A program made the position numbers and the translations under genes. The notes under the pieces are model-generated. The model worked only from the letters and a program-made list of their open reading frames with translations, was not told where the DNA came from and ran no database searches. A stretch of DNA of 64,000 bases, from the NCBI GenBank assembly GCA_947500385.1, contig CANMSA010000010.1:62001-126000 (forward strand), read 5' to 3'. This document shows, in pieces, positions 18,143-26,416 of this stretch; the stretch's first letter is position 1; each line of letters starts with the position of its first letter. Origin of the DNA: an uncultured Flavobacteriaceae bacterium (GTDB taxonomy: Bacteria; Bacteroidota; Bacteroidia; Flavobacteriales; Flavobacteriaceae).

Positions 18143-19060
18143 ATGAACTCGACATTTCCCAAGGAATTGGATAGTTATGACTGCCAAATTCATATTTCAG
18201 GGTTTTGGATTCACAGCCGTACGATCCGAGAGGAATTACAAAAAAGAGTGGAAGTAGAAGATTCCCTGAAACTATTCAATATTCATGCCACGTACACGGA
18301 AAGCCATCTAGATTTACTCAATTTAGCGGATTTCAAGAAACCGAACCAAATTTTTGTACTTAATAGGTTTGGTGCCTTACTTGGTTCTGATAGGGTCTAT
18401 AATAATTTGATTCGGAAAACGGGTTCGCATCCTGCCTTTTTATATAACCTAGATACTAAAGAGGTCGCGGAATTAATGAATTCAACTCCCAAAACGAACC
18501 ATAAAAACTATATTATAATAGAGACTGAATATTTAAAAAATCAGTTGATAGACGAAATAATAAAACTACTGTTTTTATACAAAAACAAAAAGAACCCAAA
18601 TAAACTGACCCTTGTAGAATATGACCTCGAAGTGATAAATACCAGTCTTCTTAAACACCTCACAAGAAAACCGGAACTTCTGTATCAGCTTAACCCAAGA
18701 AAATTCGAAGAACTCGTTGCTAACTTATTTGAAAATGAAGGATATTCAATTGAACTTACACCAAACGGAGCAGACGGAGGAAAAGATATCTACGCCTTCA
18801 AAAAGGAAGGGCTGAATAATTCATTGTTGGCAGTAGAGTGCAAACGATTTGCTCCGGGCAACAAAGTAGGAAGACCCATTGTTCAAAAACTATACGGAGT
18901 TGTCGAACAAGAAAAGCTTTCTGGTGGTGCTATAGTAACTTCTTCCTTTTTTACCAGACCTGCTAAGGACTTTTCTAACGAGTTAAGGAATAGAATATTT
19001 CTAAAGGATTATCATGATTTGTTGGAACTGATCTCCAAGCATAAAATCATAAAAACTTAA
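18143..19060 (+). CDS. Mrr-type restriction endonuclease domain protein
   Basis: About 305 residues from the ATG at 18143 (MNSTFPKELDSYDC). The earlier ATG at 18053 lies in the terminator hairpin. The N-terminal 170 residues are unrecognised. The C-terminal 130 residues are an Mrr_cat PD-(D/E)XK domain: LNPRKFEELVANLFENEGY, then GADGGKDIYAF (catalytic Asp) and LLAVECKRFA (ExK, here ECK), then VQKLYGVVEQEK and GAIVTSSFFT. Mrr enzymes cut methylated or foreign DNA. It stands alone with no cognate methylase, outside the integrated element. Base composition is somewhat AT-richer than neighbouring genes. Confidence 0.85.
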   Translation: MNSTFPKELDSYDCQIHISGFWIHSRTIREELQKRVEVEDSLKLFNIHATYTESHLDLLNLADFKKPNQIFVLNRFGALLGSDRVYNNLIRKTGSHPAFLYNLDTKEVAELMNSTPKTNHKNYIIIETEYLKNQLIDEIIKLLFLYKNKKNPNKLTLVEYDLEVINTSLLKHLTRKPELLYQLNPRKFEELVANLFENEGYSIELTPNGADGGKDIYAFKKEGLNNSLLAVECKRFAPGNKVGRPIVQKLYGVVEQEKLSGGAIVTSSFFTRPAKDFSNELRNRIFLKDYHDLLELISKHKIIKT

Positions 19061-19141
19061 TCAAAAACACAATCGAAATCTTAAAATTCCATGGAATTCC
19101 ATTGCATCTAATGGATATAAAGTAAAATAGTGCCCTTTTCG

Positions 19142-19149
19142 TAACTTTG
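19142..19149 (+). promoter_or_regulatory. -7 promoter box (TAACTTTG)
   Basis: Exact TAnnTTTG match 21 bases upstream of the ATG at 19170. It overlaps the GTG at 19149, so translation must start at 19170, not at that GTG. Confidence 0.7.
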
Positions 19150-19169
19150 TGAAATACCAAAGGAATCGC

Positions 19170-20924
19170 ATGTCATACGAAAGCAATCCCATTCTCGATA
19201 AACTTCCCACGCATCTGCAGCAATATATTAAGCCGCAAGCATATGAAGCGTACTCTGCTATCGACCAGGCCGTATGGCGCTATGTGATGCGGAAAAATGT
19301 GGATTATTTAAGCAAGGTAGCCCATACATCGTATTTAAACGGGCTCAAAAAAACAGGTATTTCGATCGATACCATTCCCAATATGTACGGGATGAACCGA
19401 ATTTTAGAGGAAATTGGTTGGGCCGCGGTAGCGGTCGATGGGTTTATTCCTCCCGCTGCCTTTATGGAATTTCAAGCCTACAATGTATTGGTTATTGCCT
19501 CCGATATTCGGCAGCTCGAAAATATTGAATACACCCCTGCTCCCGATATTATTCACGAAGGCGCCGGGCATGCGCCTATCATAGCGAATCCCGAATATGC
19601 AGAGTACCTACGACGCTTTGGCGAAATCGGCTGTAAGGCCATTTCAAGCGCCAAAGACTTTGAATTGTATGAAGCGGTTCGCCATCTTTCAATCATCAAA
19701 GAAGCCAGCGGCACTCCAGAGAGCGAGATAGCAACTGCCGAAAAGCATATTGAAGCGTTGCAACAAAATATGGGAGAACCGAGCGAGATGGCCCTTATTC
19801 GAAACCTTCATTGGTGGACCGTAGAGTACGGCCTGATCGGCACCGTTGATAAACCCAAGATCTATGGGGCCGGCTTATTATCCTCGATTGGGGAAAGTGC
19901 CCTGTGTATGACGGACAAGGTGACTAAGATTCCGTATTCCCTGGAGGCGGCGGTAACCCCTTTCGATATTACCCAACCGCAACCCCAATTGTTCGTCACA
20001 CCCGATTTTGCCTTTCTTAGCCAAGTACTCGAGGAGTTTGCCAATACTATGGCCCTGCGAAAAGGTGGATTGAGCGGCATTCAAAAACTAATCGACTCCA
20101 AGGAATTGGGGACTGTTGAACTGAGTACTGGACTTCAGATTTCCGGGAATTTTACCAAGGTAATAGCGTATGACCACAAACCCGTTTTCATTCAAACAAA
20201 AGGCCCTACCGCTTTGGCCTATCGTGAAAAAGAACTGGTAGGACATAGTATTTTACAACATCATGATGGTTTTGGGTCGCCCCTTGGGCGTCTCAAAGGT
20301 ATTAATCTGGCCATCGAGGACATGGGACCGCGTGATCTAAAGGCGTATAACATTTTTGAAGGTCAGACCATCTCCCTGGAATTCGAAGGAAACATCAAAA
20401 TAAGCGGTGAAATTATAACAGGCACGCGCAACCTGCGGGGAGAAATAATTTTGATTACGTTCAAAAACTGCAAAGTAGCCCATAAGAACAAAGTGCTGTT
20501 CGAATCAAAAGACCGTCTATATAACATGGCCGTGGGAGAACAGATCGTATCGGCCTTTAACGGTCCTGCGGACGTAGACAGCTTCGACCTCGTTACGCAT
20601 GAAGTGAATTCAAGCACGGTCAAACCCGCGGTTTCACAAGAAAAAGCACGCTTAGAACAATACTATAAACAGGTGCGCGAATTTCGGGAGGGTACAAACA
20701 CCACTATTTCAAGAAATAAAGTATTTCAAGAAGTAAAGGCGGCATACCCCAACGACTGGCTATTGCCGGTAGAACTGTATGAACTTGCCAAGAGCAACGG
20801 TGACCAAGAGTTCGCCAATGAGATTGCACAGCATCTCGAAAAGGTAAAACAACGGCATCCAAAGGTGGGCCATTTAATAGATGATGGTATTTCCCTCACA
20901 GATACCCACTCGGTCAACGTGTAA
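19170..20924 (+). CDS. Aromatic amino acid hydroxylase (phenylalanine 4-monooxygenase-like) with C-terminal extension
   Basis: About 584 residues from the ATG at 19170; the GTG at 19149 lies in the promoter. Tetrahydropterin- and Fe(II)-dependent hydroxylase. The iron site HEGAGHAP (PDIIHEGAGHAPIIAN, about residue 130) gives two His, and WWTVEYGLIG (about residue 214) is a conserved family segment. The usual catalytic domain is only about 260-300 residues; here about 280 more follow, with no domain I recognise (SLEFEGNIKISGEIITGTRN). It should convert Phe to Tyr or act on another aromatic amino acid. Its 3' end overlaps the convergent M61-like gene by 11 bases. Confidence 0.88.
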   Translation: MSYESNPILDKLPTHLQQYIKPQAYEAYSAIDQAVWRYVMRKNVDYLSKVAHTSYLNGLKKTGISIDTIPNMYGMNRILEEIGWAAVAVDGFIPPAAFMEFQAYNVLVIASDIRQLENIEYTPAPDIIHEGAGHAPIIANPEYAEYLRRFGEIGCKAISSAKDFELYEAVRHLSIIKEASGTPESEIATAEKHIEALQQNMGEPSEMALIRNLHWWTVEYGLIGTVDKPKIYGAGLLSSIGESALCMTDKVTKIPYSLEAAVTPFDITQPQPQLFVTPDFAFLSQVLEEFANTMALRKGGLSGIQKLIDSKELGTVELSTGLQISGNFTKVIAYDHKPVFIQTKGPTALAYREKELVGHSILQHHDGFGSPLGRLKGINLAIEDMGPRDLKAYNIFEGQTISLEFEGNIKISGEIITGTRNLRGEIILITFKNCKVAHKNKVLFESKDRLYNMAVGEQIVSAFNGPADVDSFDLVTHEVNSSTVKPAVSQEKARLEQYYKQVREFREGTNTTISRNKVFQEVKAAYPNDWLLPVELYELAKSNGDQEFANEIAQHLEKVKQRHPKVGHLIDDGISLTDTHSVNV

Positions 20925-22623
20925 AGTAGTTCTTGTTTTTATCGGAAATTTTCAGCTGGGGTGCCGGTACTTCTTTGACTGCCAAATAACGTATGGGGAT
21001 GGCCACCCCATTCCGGTGTAAGGTCAGTTCTACCGGCATGGTCGTACTACCGTAGTAGATACTTCGGGAACCTACAAGGTCTCCCTCTCGAACCCCTGCT
21101 TTGTAGGCCGCAGCGGTTTCATCGACCGAAACGACGACCCGCTGTTCAGAATCTAATTTAAATCCAATTTCGAACACCTCACAGGTAGGGTCGTATTCCA
21201 AATCCCTATCACCGAACATTTGCGTTAAAGGGAGCCAAGTTCCTTTTTCAATATGTTCCTCAAAAAAATTCGTGATATCCCCGTTTAAGAAACGATTTAC
21301 ATTTTCTATAAAATAGGGATGTGTGATTTTTTGCCCGCTTTCCGTCGAAGCCTTTAAAAAGGTGCGCATTACGTCGTCGAGACTATAGGTGCCCTCACTA
21401 TCGCTTTGAATCATTTCATCCAAACAAAAGGCGAACAACATCCCGCGGTAATAGGGAAGTTTTCCATACTCCCGACTCGACCAAAAGGTATCATAGGTAA
21501 TGTCGCTATTCGGGGCCTCTTTTACCGGAGAACTGTACAGGTTTCTGATATTTTCATTTAACTGTTCCATATAGTAGTCCCAACCGAGCCCATGAATGCG
21601 ATTCTGAGCAATATTCTTAATCGTATAATACTCGGTAAAACCTTCGCTGAACCAATACTGTTCTTCTTCATTATCATTCTCAATGGCCTTCCCGATCCAA
21701 TTGTGCTGTAATTCATGGTTAAATAAGTACACCAATTGTTCAACATCGGTATAGTCGTTATTGGAGATAGACGTAGCAAAGGAATTGGTGAGCCCGGTTC
21801 CTTGAAAACTGCTACCGCGTTCCTGTACAATGGGCCGCATGGTAACGGTAAAGTATTGCTGGGAATGATCGTTCCAAAAATCCCGCTGCACCTCCAAGGT
21901 TTTATCCAATATTTCGACTACCGTAGAATCATTAAAGGGCACCCAATCACCGCGACTGGCCAAGTACACATCATTCCCTTTTACGGTTCTATGGTGTACC
22001 CTAAAATCGCCGCCAACAAAAATTGCCGAATGAAAATCCTGCAAGGGAATTGCTGACAAATGCTGCGTTCGCTCATTACTCCCGAAACTGTTATGAATGG
22101 TATAGTCTTCCGGGAAACCCACCCATTGCATCTCAATATCGAGCAAGGCATCGCCATCCTTTCCCAAATGTTCCGGAATCATAAAAAAATTATGCGCAAA
22201 TATGTGAAAGTGATCTGGTTGTACTACGGGCCTGTAATTCTCTGCCCGTGAGTCAAGACCTGAATTCTCTTGTTGAAGCTCATAACGGAACGTAAGCCGT
22301 CGCAACTCTTTGGAATGGGTTATTTTTACCCATCCACTATCTTTTTCTACCAAGGTTTCAGTACCTGCTTCCAGAGTCTTGGCACCACCAATACAGTCAA
22401 AAAGATTTTCCTGGCCCCAAGCGGCATCATCGAACAAGACCTTGGTGACTCCTGCTGCATTGGCAGCAAAAGTCATAGTCACTGCCAAACGGGGAACCAT
22501 ATCGGTCTGCGTAACCGGACGTATGGTATAAACGATCTGTTTTGATTCCGATGTAGTGCAACTGCTGCCGAACACAAGCAAACAAAGAAGCAAAGTGCAC
22601 AAAAAGTAGTTGGTTTTGAACAT
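20914..22623 (-). CDS. M61-like metallopeptidase lipoprotein with PDZ domain
   Basis: About 569 residues from the ATG at 22623, which gives a lipoprotein signal (LLLCLLVFGSSCTTSES). The N-terminal half is a beta-rich region typical of M61. The zinc motif HELQHNW (about residue 263) and downstream Glu in FSEGFTEYY fit a gluzincin HExxH-E site. The C-terminal 80 residues are PDZ-like (VVSVDETAAAYKAGVREGDLVGS). It is probably anchored at the cell envelope and would degrade peptides. It converges on the hydroxylase gene (11-base overlap). Confidence 0.85.
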   Translation of the reverse strand: MFKTNYFLCTLLLCLLVFGSSCTTSESKQIVYTIRPVTQTDMVPRLAVTMTFAANAAGVTKVLFDDAAWGQENLFDCIGGAKTLEAGTETLVEKDSGWVKITHSKELRRLTFRYELQQENSGLDSRAENYRPVVQPDHFHIFAHNFFMIPEHLGKDGDALLDIEMQWVGFPEDYTIHNSFGSNERTQHLSAIPLQDFHSAIFVGGDFRVHHRTVKGNDVYLASRGDWVPFNDSTVVEILDKTLEVQRDFWNDHSQQYFTVTMRPIVQERGSSFQGTGLTNSFATSISNNDYTDVEQLVYLFNHELQHNWIGKAIENDNEEEQYWFSEGFTEYYTIKNIAQNRIHGLGWDYYMEQLNENIRNLYSSPVKEAPNSDITYDTFWSSREYGKLPYYRGMLFAFCLDEMIQSDSEGTYSLDDVMRTFLKASTESGQKITHPYFIENVNRFLNGDITNFFEEHIEKGTWLPLTQMFGDRDLEYDPTCEVFEIGFKLDSEQRVVVSVDETAAAYKAGVREGDLVGSRSIYYGSTTMPVELTLHRNGVAIPIRYLAVKEVPAPQLKISDKNKNYFTR

Positions 22624-22681
22624 AAAATAAAGCATCTTTACTTAAAGACGAGCCAACTTTCAAAATGTTGCAAAACAAGCG

Positions 22682-23323
22682 TTACACGATCCTACTTTTG
22701 ATAAATTTAATTTGTCCGTTATGGTTCGATTCGTGCTCCACAACATGAAACCATTTACAATAGTTATTGGTAGGTTGCCCGTCAAAGAAATCGGTGGCTT
22801 CCATCAACCAGCTATCATCCCTATTCTTCAGTTCTTTTAAGGTATTCTCTCGAATCGATTGCAGTTTGTCGGTATAATACGCAATAGGATGCCCTTTAAT
22901 TTCTTTTCTGGCTCTTGCCCCCAAACGGCTTCCTACGCTCCATTGGTCTTTGTCGACTTCATCAAAATCGCCCCATTTTCGATTCTCGAACGTATGAATC
23001 TGATAAAACCGTTCCGTGGCGGCCAAATGCATTAACATGGCCCCGATAGAGTTCGATGCTTCATCCAATAAAAAATCGAGCTCTCGTTGGGACAGGCCGG
23101 CTACAGAACTGAGCACTCCTTCACGCATCCAGTCCATCATTGAAACCAATATACTCATTTGATTATCATAACCTTCCCGTTTCCCGAATTCATGTATTCC
23201 GCCATTCATTAAAGGAACAGGGGCAGCGGTGAGGTGTATGGTCGGGACCAATAAACCGGCTCCCAAGATACCGGTCGATTTAAGAAAATTTCTGCGTAAA
23301 TTTATTTTTTGAGAACCTTGCAT
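22682..23323 (-). CDS. DinB-like (DUF664) four-helix protein with twin-arginine-like signal
   Basis: About 213 residues if started at the second Met (23323); an ATG at 23341 adds six residues. The N terminus RRNFLKSTGILGAGLLVP resembles a Tat signal. The remainder is a DinB-type helical bundle with the metal-binding His set: LMHLAATERFYQ, and at the end HVVEHESNHNGQIKF. DinB-like proteins often act as metal-dependent thiol transferases; no specific function can be given. It sits upstream of the M61-like gene on the same strand (58 bases). Confidence 0.8.
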   Translation of the reverse strand: MQGSQKINLRRNFLKSTGILGAGLLVPTIHLTAAPVPLMNGGIHEFGKREGYDNQMSILVSMMDWMREGVLSSVAGLSQRELDFLLDEASNSIGAMLMHLAATERFYQIHTFENRKWGDFDEVDKDQWSVGSRLGARARKEIKGHPIAYYTDKLQSIRENTLKELKNRDDSWLMEATDFFDGQPTNNYCKWFHVVEHESNHNGQIKFIKSRIV

Positions 23324-23495
23324 CTGTCTGATTTTCTGCAATATAACAACAAATATGGTCTTTGAAGGTGGTCTGCCCCTTATTTAAGCGATCCCACCCC
23401 TATCGCAGATAAGGGTATTTTGTACCTTCAAGGCCAGGTCATGGCCAGAATGGAAATGCATTTTTACCTATGAAACAATTCTTAACCAGCGTCGT

Positions 23496-23867
23496 ATGAA
23501 CTCCCGTAGGTACTTTTTGATAGATGGCCTCGGAGCGGTATTATCAGCACTGCTGCTCGGTGTGGTATTGGTTCGCTTTCAATCCTTTATCGGGATGCCT
23601 TCGAAGGTGTTATATGGCTTGGCGCTGATTGCCGGTTTAATTGCCTTGTGCTCTTTCCTATGCTATTTTCAAAAACCAAGGAATTGGCGTTTATTTTTAA
23701 AGGGAATCGCTTTTACGAATATCGGATATTGTGGCCTTACACTTGCGTTGGTATGTACCTACTACCCCGAATTGACGGCTTGGGGGATTACTTATTTTGT
23801 CCTTGAAATGGTTGTTATTGTAGGCATTGCCGTATGGGAGCTAAAAAAAACAAAGCAAGCTTCTTAG
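23496..23867 (+). CDS. Four-helix integral membrane protein, unknown function
   Basis: 123 residues with four hydrophobic segments (GLGAVLSALLLGVVLV, VLYGLALIAGLIALCSFLC, FTNIGYCGLTLALVC, YFVLEMVVIVGIAVWEL). I do not recognise a family. Its last four bases overlap the end of the convergent DUF4230 gene, so the two ends interlock. Confidence 0.65.
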   Translation: MNSRRYFLIDGLGAVLSALLLGVVLVRFQSFIGMPSKVLYGLALIAGLIALCSFLCYFQKPRNWRLFLKGIAFTNIGYCGLTLALVCTYYPELTAWGITYFVLEMVVIVGIAVWELKKTKQAS

Positions 23868-24475
23868 TCTAACCCTAGTGTAGGAAAACGTTCTTCGATG
23901 ATTTCCCCTTGGTATAGCAAGGTCCACTCCATCGAATTTGTAAGAATATAGAATTGTTGCAATTCGCTCATCAAGCGGTTTTGTGCGTTTCTCTTTAAGC
24001 TCGAAGCTTCCACTTTTTTGAGGAGGGACGCTTTTACATTTTTCTTGATCTTATTGTAGTCAGCTGCGTTAAATTGATTCAAGTAATCTGCCGATATATC
24101 GTAATATTCAAAATCGGGATTTAGTCTTACTTCGGGCTCGGGAATACTTTTGATCCGTACTGTCTTGGCAGTTTCATCTACTTCGAAATCGATTTTACTT
24201 AAATCGTACGCGACGGTTACCGCTGCATTTACCACCACCAACGCTTTTTTATCGGCTGTAATGAGCGGTCCAAACAATTCTTGCGAATCTTTGTAATTGT
24301 ACACCTCGGCAAAATGACCTTCGGTAACGATCAATTTGGAGACATTTTTGATCTGCTCTTGTATCAACATCGAGTTTTCGGCCAAAATGGTTTTATTCGC
24401 CTTATCCTCTGAACATGAACGAAAAATGAGTACCCCGGATAGGGCAATGAGCGCGCCAACAAGTATTTTTTTCAT
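23864..24475 (-). CDS. DUF4230 family membrane-anchored protein
   Basis: 203 residues. The N terminus is a signal/anchor (MKKILVGALIALSGVLIFRSC). The body fits DUF4230: VTEGHFAEVYNYKDS, KALVVVNAAVTVAYDLSKIDF, EPEVRLNPDFEYYDIS and the C-terminal FYILTNSMEWTLLYQG. It is common in Bacteroidota as an envelope protein of unknown role. Its end overlaps the small membrane protein gene by four bases. Confidence 0.85.
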   Translation of the reverse strand: MKKILVGALIALSGVLIFRSCSEDKANKTILAENSMLIQEQIKNVSKLIVTEGHFAEVYNYKDSQELFGPLITADKKALVVVNAAVTVAYDLSKIDFEVDETAKTVRIKSIPEPEVRLNPDFEYYDISADYLNQFNAADYNKIKKNVKASLLKKVEASSLKRNAQNRLMSELQQFYILTNSMEWTLLYQGEIIEERFPTLGLD

Positions 24476-24525
24476 TTGATCTAATTAGGATTCATATCAG
24501 GCCTTAAACAGCGCAAAACGAGCGG

Positions 24526-25497
24526 TTATTTTGAGGGGCCGGGGAACTGCATCCAAGCATACTTCTTTTGAAGATACGTAATTTTCGCCTCGAGCGATTT
24601 CACAAACTGTTGATGTTCTGCTGAATTCGGATTAAATGGGCGATGGGCCAAGCCTTTCTGAACCGCTGCTACCCTTTCCATGGTTGTTCGGGTTTCCGGG
24701 CCGTTATAGGCCCATGTAAATTTTTTCCAGATATATTGAATGGCCACTTCGTTAGGGTGTACCATATCTGCCGCATAAAAACGGTAGTCACGCAGTTCGT
24801 CCATCATGAGTTCATAGGCCGGAAAGTAAGACGTTTTTTCTTTCAAAAGCCCATCCTGTATCGTATCGTGAACTGCAGCGACCAAATGGGCCTTGCTGCG
24901 CTGGTTTTCAACAAAGCCGTCTCTTAAATGCCGTACCGGGGACACGGTAAAAATAAATTGGGCCTGATCATTGATCGATCGAACCCTTTCCACACAATTT
25001 CGTAAACTCTTCGATACATCGGCTATTGAAAGTAATTGCTTCGAAAAGGCCGTTTGTGGTATTTTATGACAATTTGCTACTATTTGATTACGCTCTTTAT
25101 GTTCATATGCCCAAGCGGTTCCAAGCGTAATGATAATATGGGTGGCCTGCTGCAACCGTTGACGAGTTTTCGAGAGACCGACATTCAATTTTTGCAGCAA
25201 TTCTGCAGCCGTTGTACTACTCAAATCTGAATGGGCCTCAAAGCAATGCCAACGTTCGTTTGCAAAGAATACGTCATCGGCAACATACTCTTTTTCATGT
25301 ATGGCCCTATCCAATAGGTTTTCAATTGCTTTTGGGTGAAACAAAATCCCAAACGGATTTTGAAGGGATTGGAACCGGTAGTACTGCAGTTGGGCCCCCA
25401 TATGCTGTGAAAAACAGGACCCCAACAGCAGTAACTTACTCTCATAAGTAATCGAGGCCGCTTCTTTTTCTAAAGGCAATTGGGTTTGAAGTTGCAT
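24526..25497 (-). CDS. GSCFA domain protein (SGNH-like hydrolase)
   Basis: About 323 residues from the ATG at 25497 (MQLQTQLPLEKE); a longer start at 25575 adds a non-conserved segment. The eponymous GSCFSQHMG motif is at about residue 26 (LLLLGSCFSQHMGAQL), followed by FQSLQNPFGILFHP. Further family blocks: IITLGTAWAYEH, NCHKIP, FTVSPVRHLRDGF, and a DMVHPNEVAIQYIW block near the end. The fold is probably SGNH-like with the Ser of GSCFS. The function is unknown. Confidence 0.9.
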   Translation of the reverse strand: MQLQTQLPLEKEAASITYESKLLLLGSCFSQHMGAQLQYYRFQSLQNPFGILFHPKAIENLLDRAIHEKEYVADDVFFANERWHCFEAHSDLSSTTAAELLQKLNVGLSKTRQRLQQATHIIITLGTAWAYEHKERNQIVANCHKIPQTAFSKQLLSIADVSKSLRNCVERVRSINDQAQFIFTVSPVRHLRDGFVENQRSKAHLVAAVHDTIQDGLLKEKTSYFPAYELMMDELRDYRFYAADMVHPNEVAIQYIWKKFTWAYNGPETRTTMERVAAVQKGLAHRPFNPNSAEHQQFVKSLEAKITYLQKKYAWMQFPGPSK

Positions 25498-25578
25498 GGG
25501 TCGCTCGTTTAAAAATACAATAGGTTTGCATTGGGCATAAAGGTCCTGCAAGCAATAAGGTCGATAAAATTGCACTAA

Positions 25579-26400
25579 TTACCGTAAGGGTATCCTTCTT
25601 TTTTTACCTTTTTCGAACTCCGACATTAAATCAAGCTGGGTCACCTTCGAATTGTCCAATTTATACACTAATACGAACTTCATATCCGTAATATCAATAA
25701 AGCTGGTATACAGGGTACCCCCTTCCCTACCTTCCGCCGTTTTTCTAGGTGTTTGTACGGCCTTTGCGCCTGCGTTCCCGATCATCTTCAAATCTACCGG
25801 GGTCTCCAAACCTTGCAAACGCTGCAGTTCGTTTTCTATAGCCAAATAGCGGGGACATGAAATAGCGTCATGGTCCGTATCGGACAAATTAAAATTCGTC
25901 ATGACCAACCGATTTTCCTTGACTCGAACAACCTGCTTCATTCCATCGACCCATTCTACCACTACAGCATCTCCATGCCGGTCACCAAACATCATATGGG
26001 CATTGTCCAAGGCCACTTTTTCCCCTTCCAAATACGACAAAGCCTCCGCAACGGTTTTACAATTCGCCAATATACGATCTCCTAAATTACCCTTTGGGCC
26101 CGTATACCCGGAAGGCCTTTCTTGTGTAGGAGTAACGGCACCGTCAAAAAAAAGCCCGGCTTCGTTTACGCCTCCTTGGGCAAAATCGTCCCAGCCATAC
26201 CATAAACGCGCCAGTTTCTTCTTCGTCCGAGGTTGCAGTTGTACGTACGCCTCCGCATCGTAGAAGTAGTCCTCATTGTTTACCACATAGATTTTTCCAG
26301 TAGCCTCATCTACGTAATAAATTACGGAGCAGGCCCATAAATCACCCATTCCCAACAAAAAAAGGGTGCCCGTTAAAAAAAACAATAGCCATTTGATCAT
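25579..26400 (-). CDS. Ntn-type linear amide hydrolase (choloylglycine hydrolase-like), secreted
   Basis: About 273 residues from the ATG at 26400 (MIKWLLFFLTGTLFLLG), giving a signal peptide that ends just before Cys (GDLWACSVIYYV). This Cys is placed like the Ntn nucleophile of C-N hydrolases, at the N terminus of the mature enzyme. NNEDYFYD and the GGVNEAGLFFDG motif support the family. Substrate unknown. It lies 17 bases after alaS on the same strand and upstream of the GSCFA gene; the three may share a transcript. Confidence 0.8.
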   Translation of the reverse strand: MIKWLLFFLTGTLFLLGMGDLWACSVIYYVDEATGKIYVVNNEDYFYDAEAYVQLQPRTKKKLARLWYGWDDFAQGGVNEAGLFFDGAVTPTQERPSGYTGPKGNLGDRILANCKTVAEALSYLEGEKVALDNAHMMFGDRHGDAVVVEWVDGMKQVVRVKENRLVMTNFNLSDTDHDAISCPRYLAIENELQRLQGLETPVDLKMIGNAGAKAVQTPRKTAEGREGGTLYTSFIDITDMKFVLVYKLDNSKVTQLDLMSEFEKGKKRRIPLR

Positions 26401-26416
26401 TTGTACTACGTATTGC

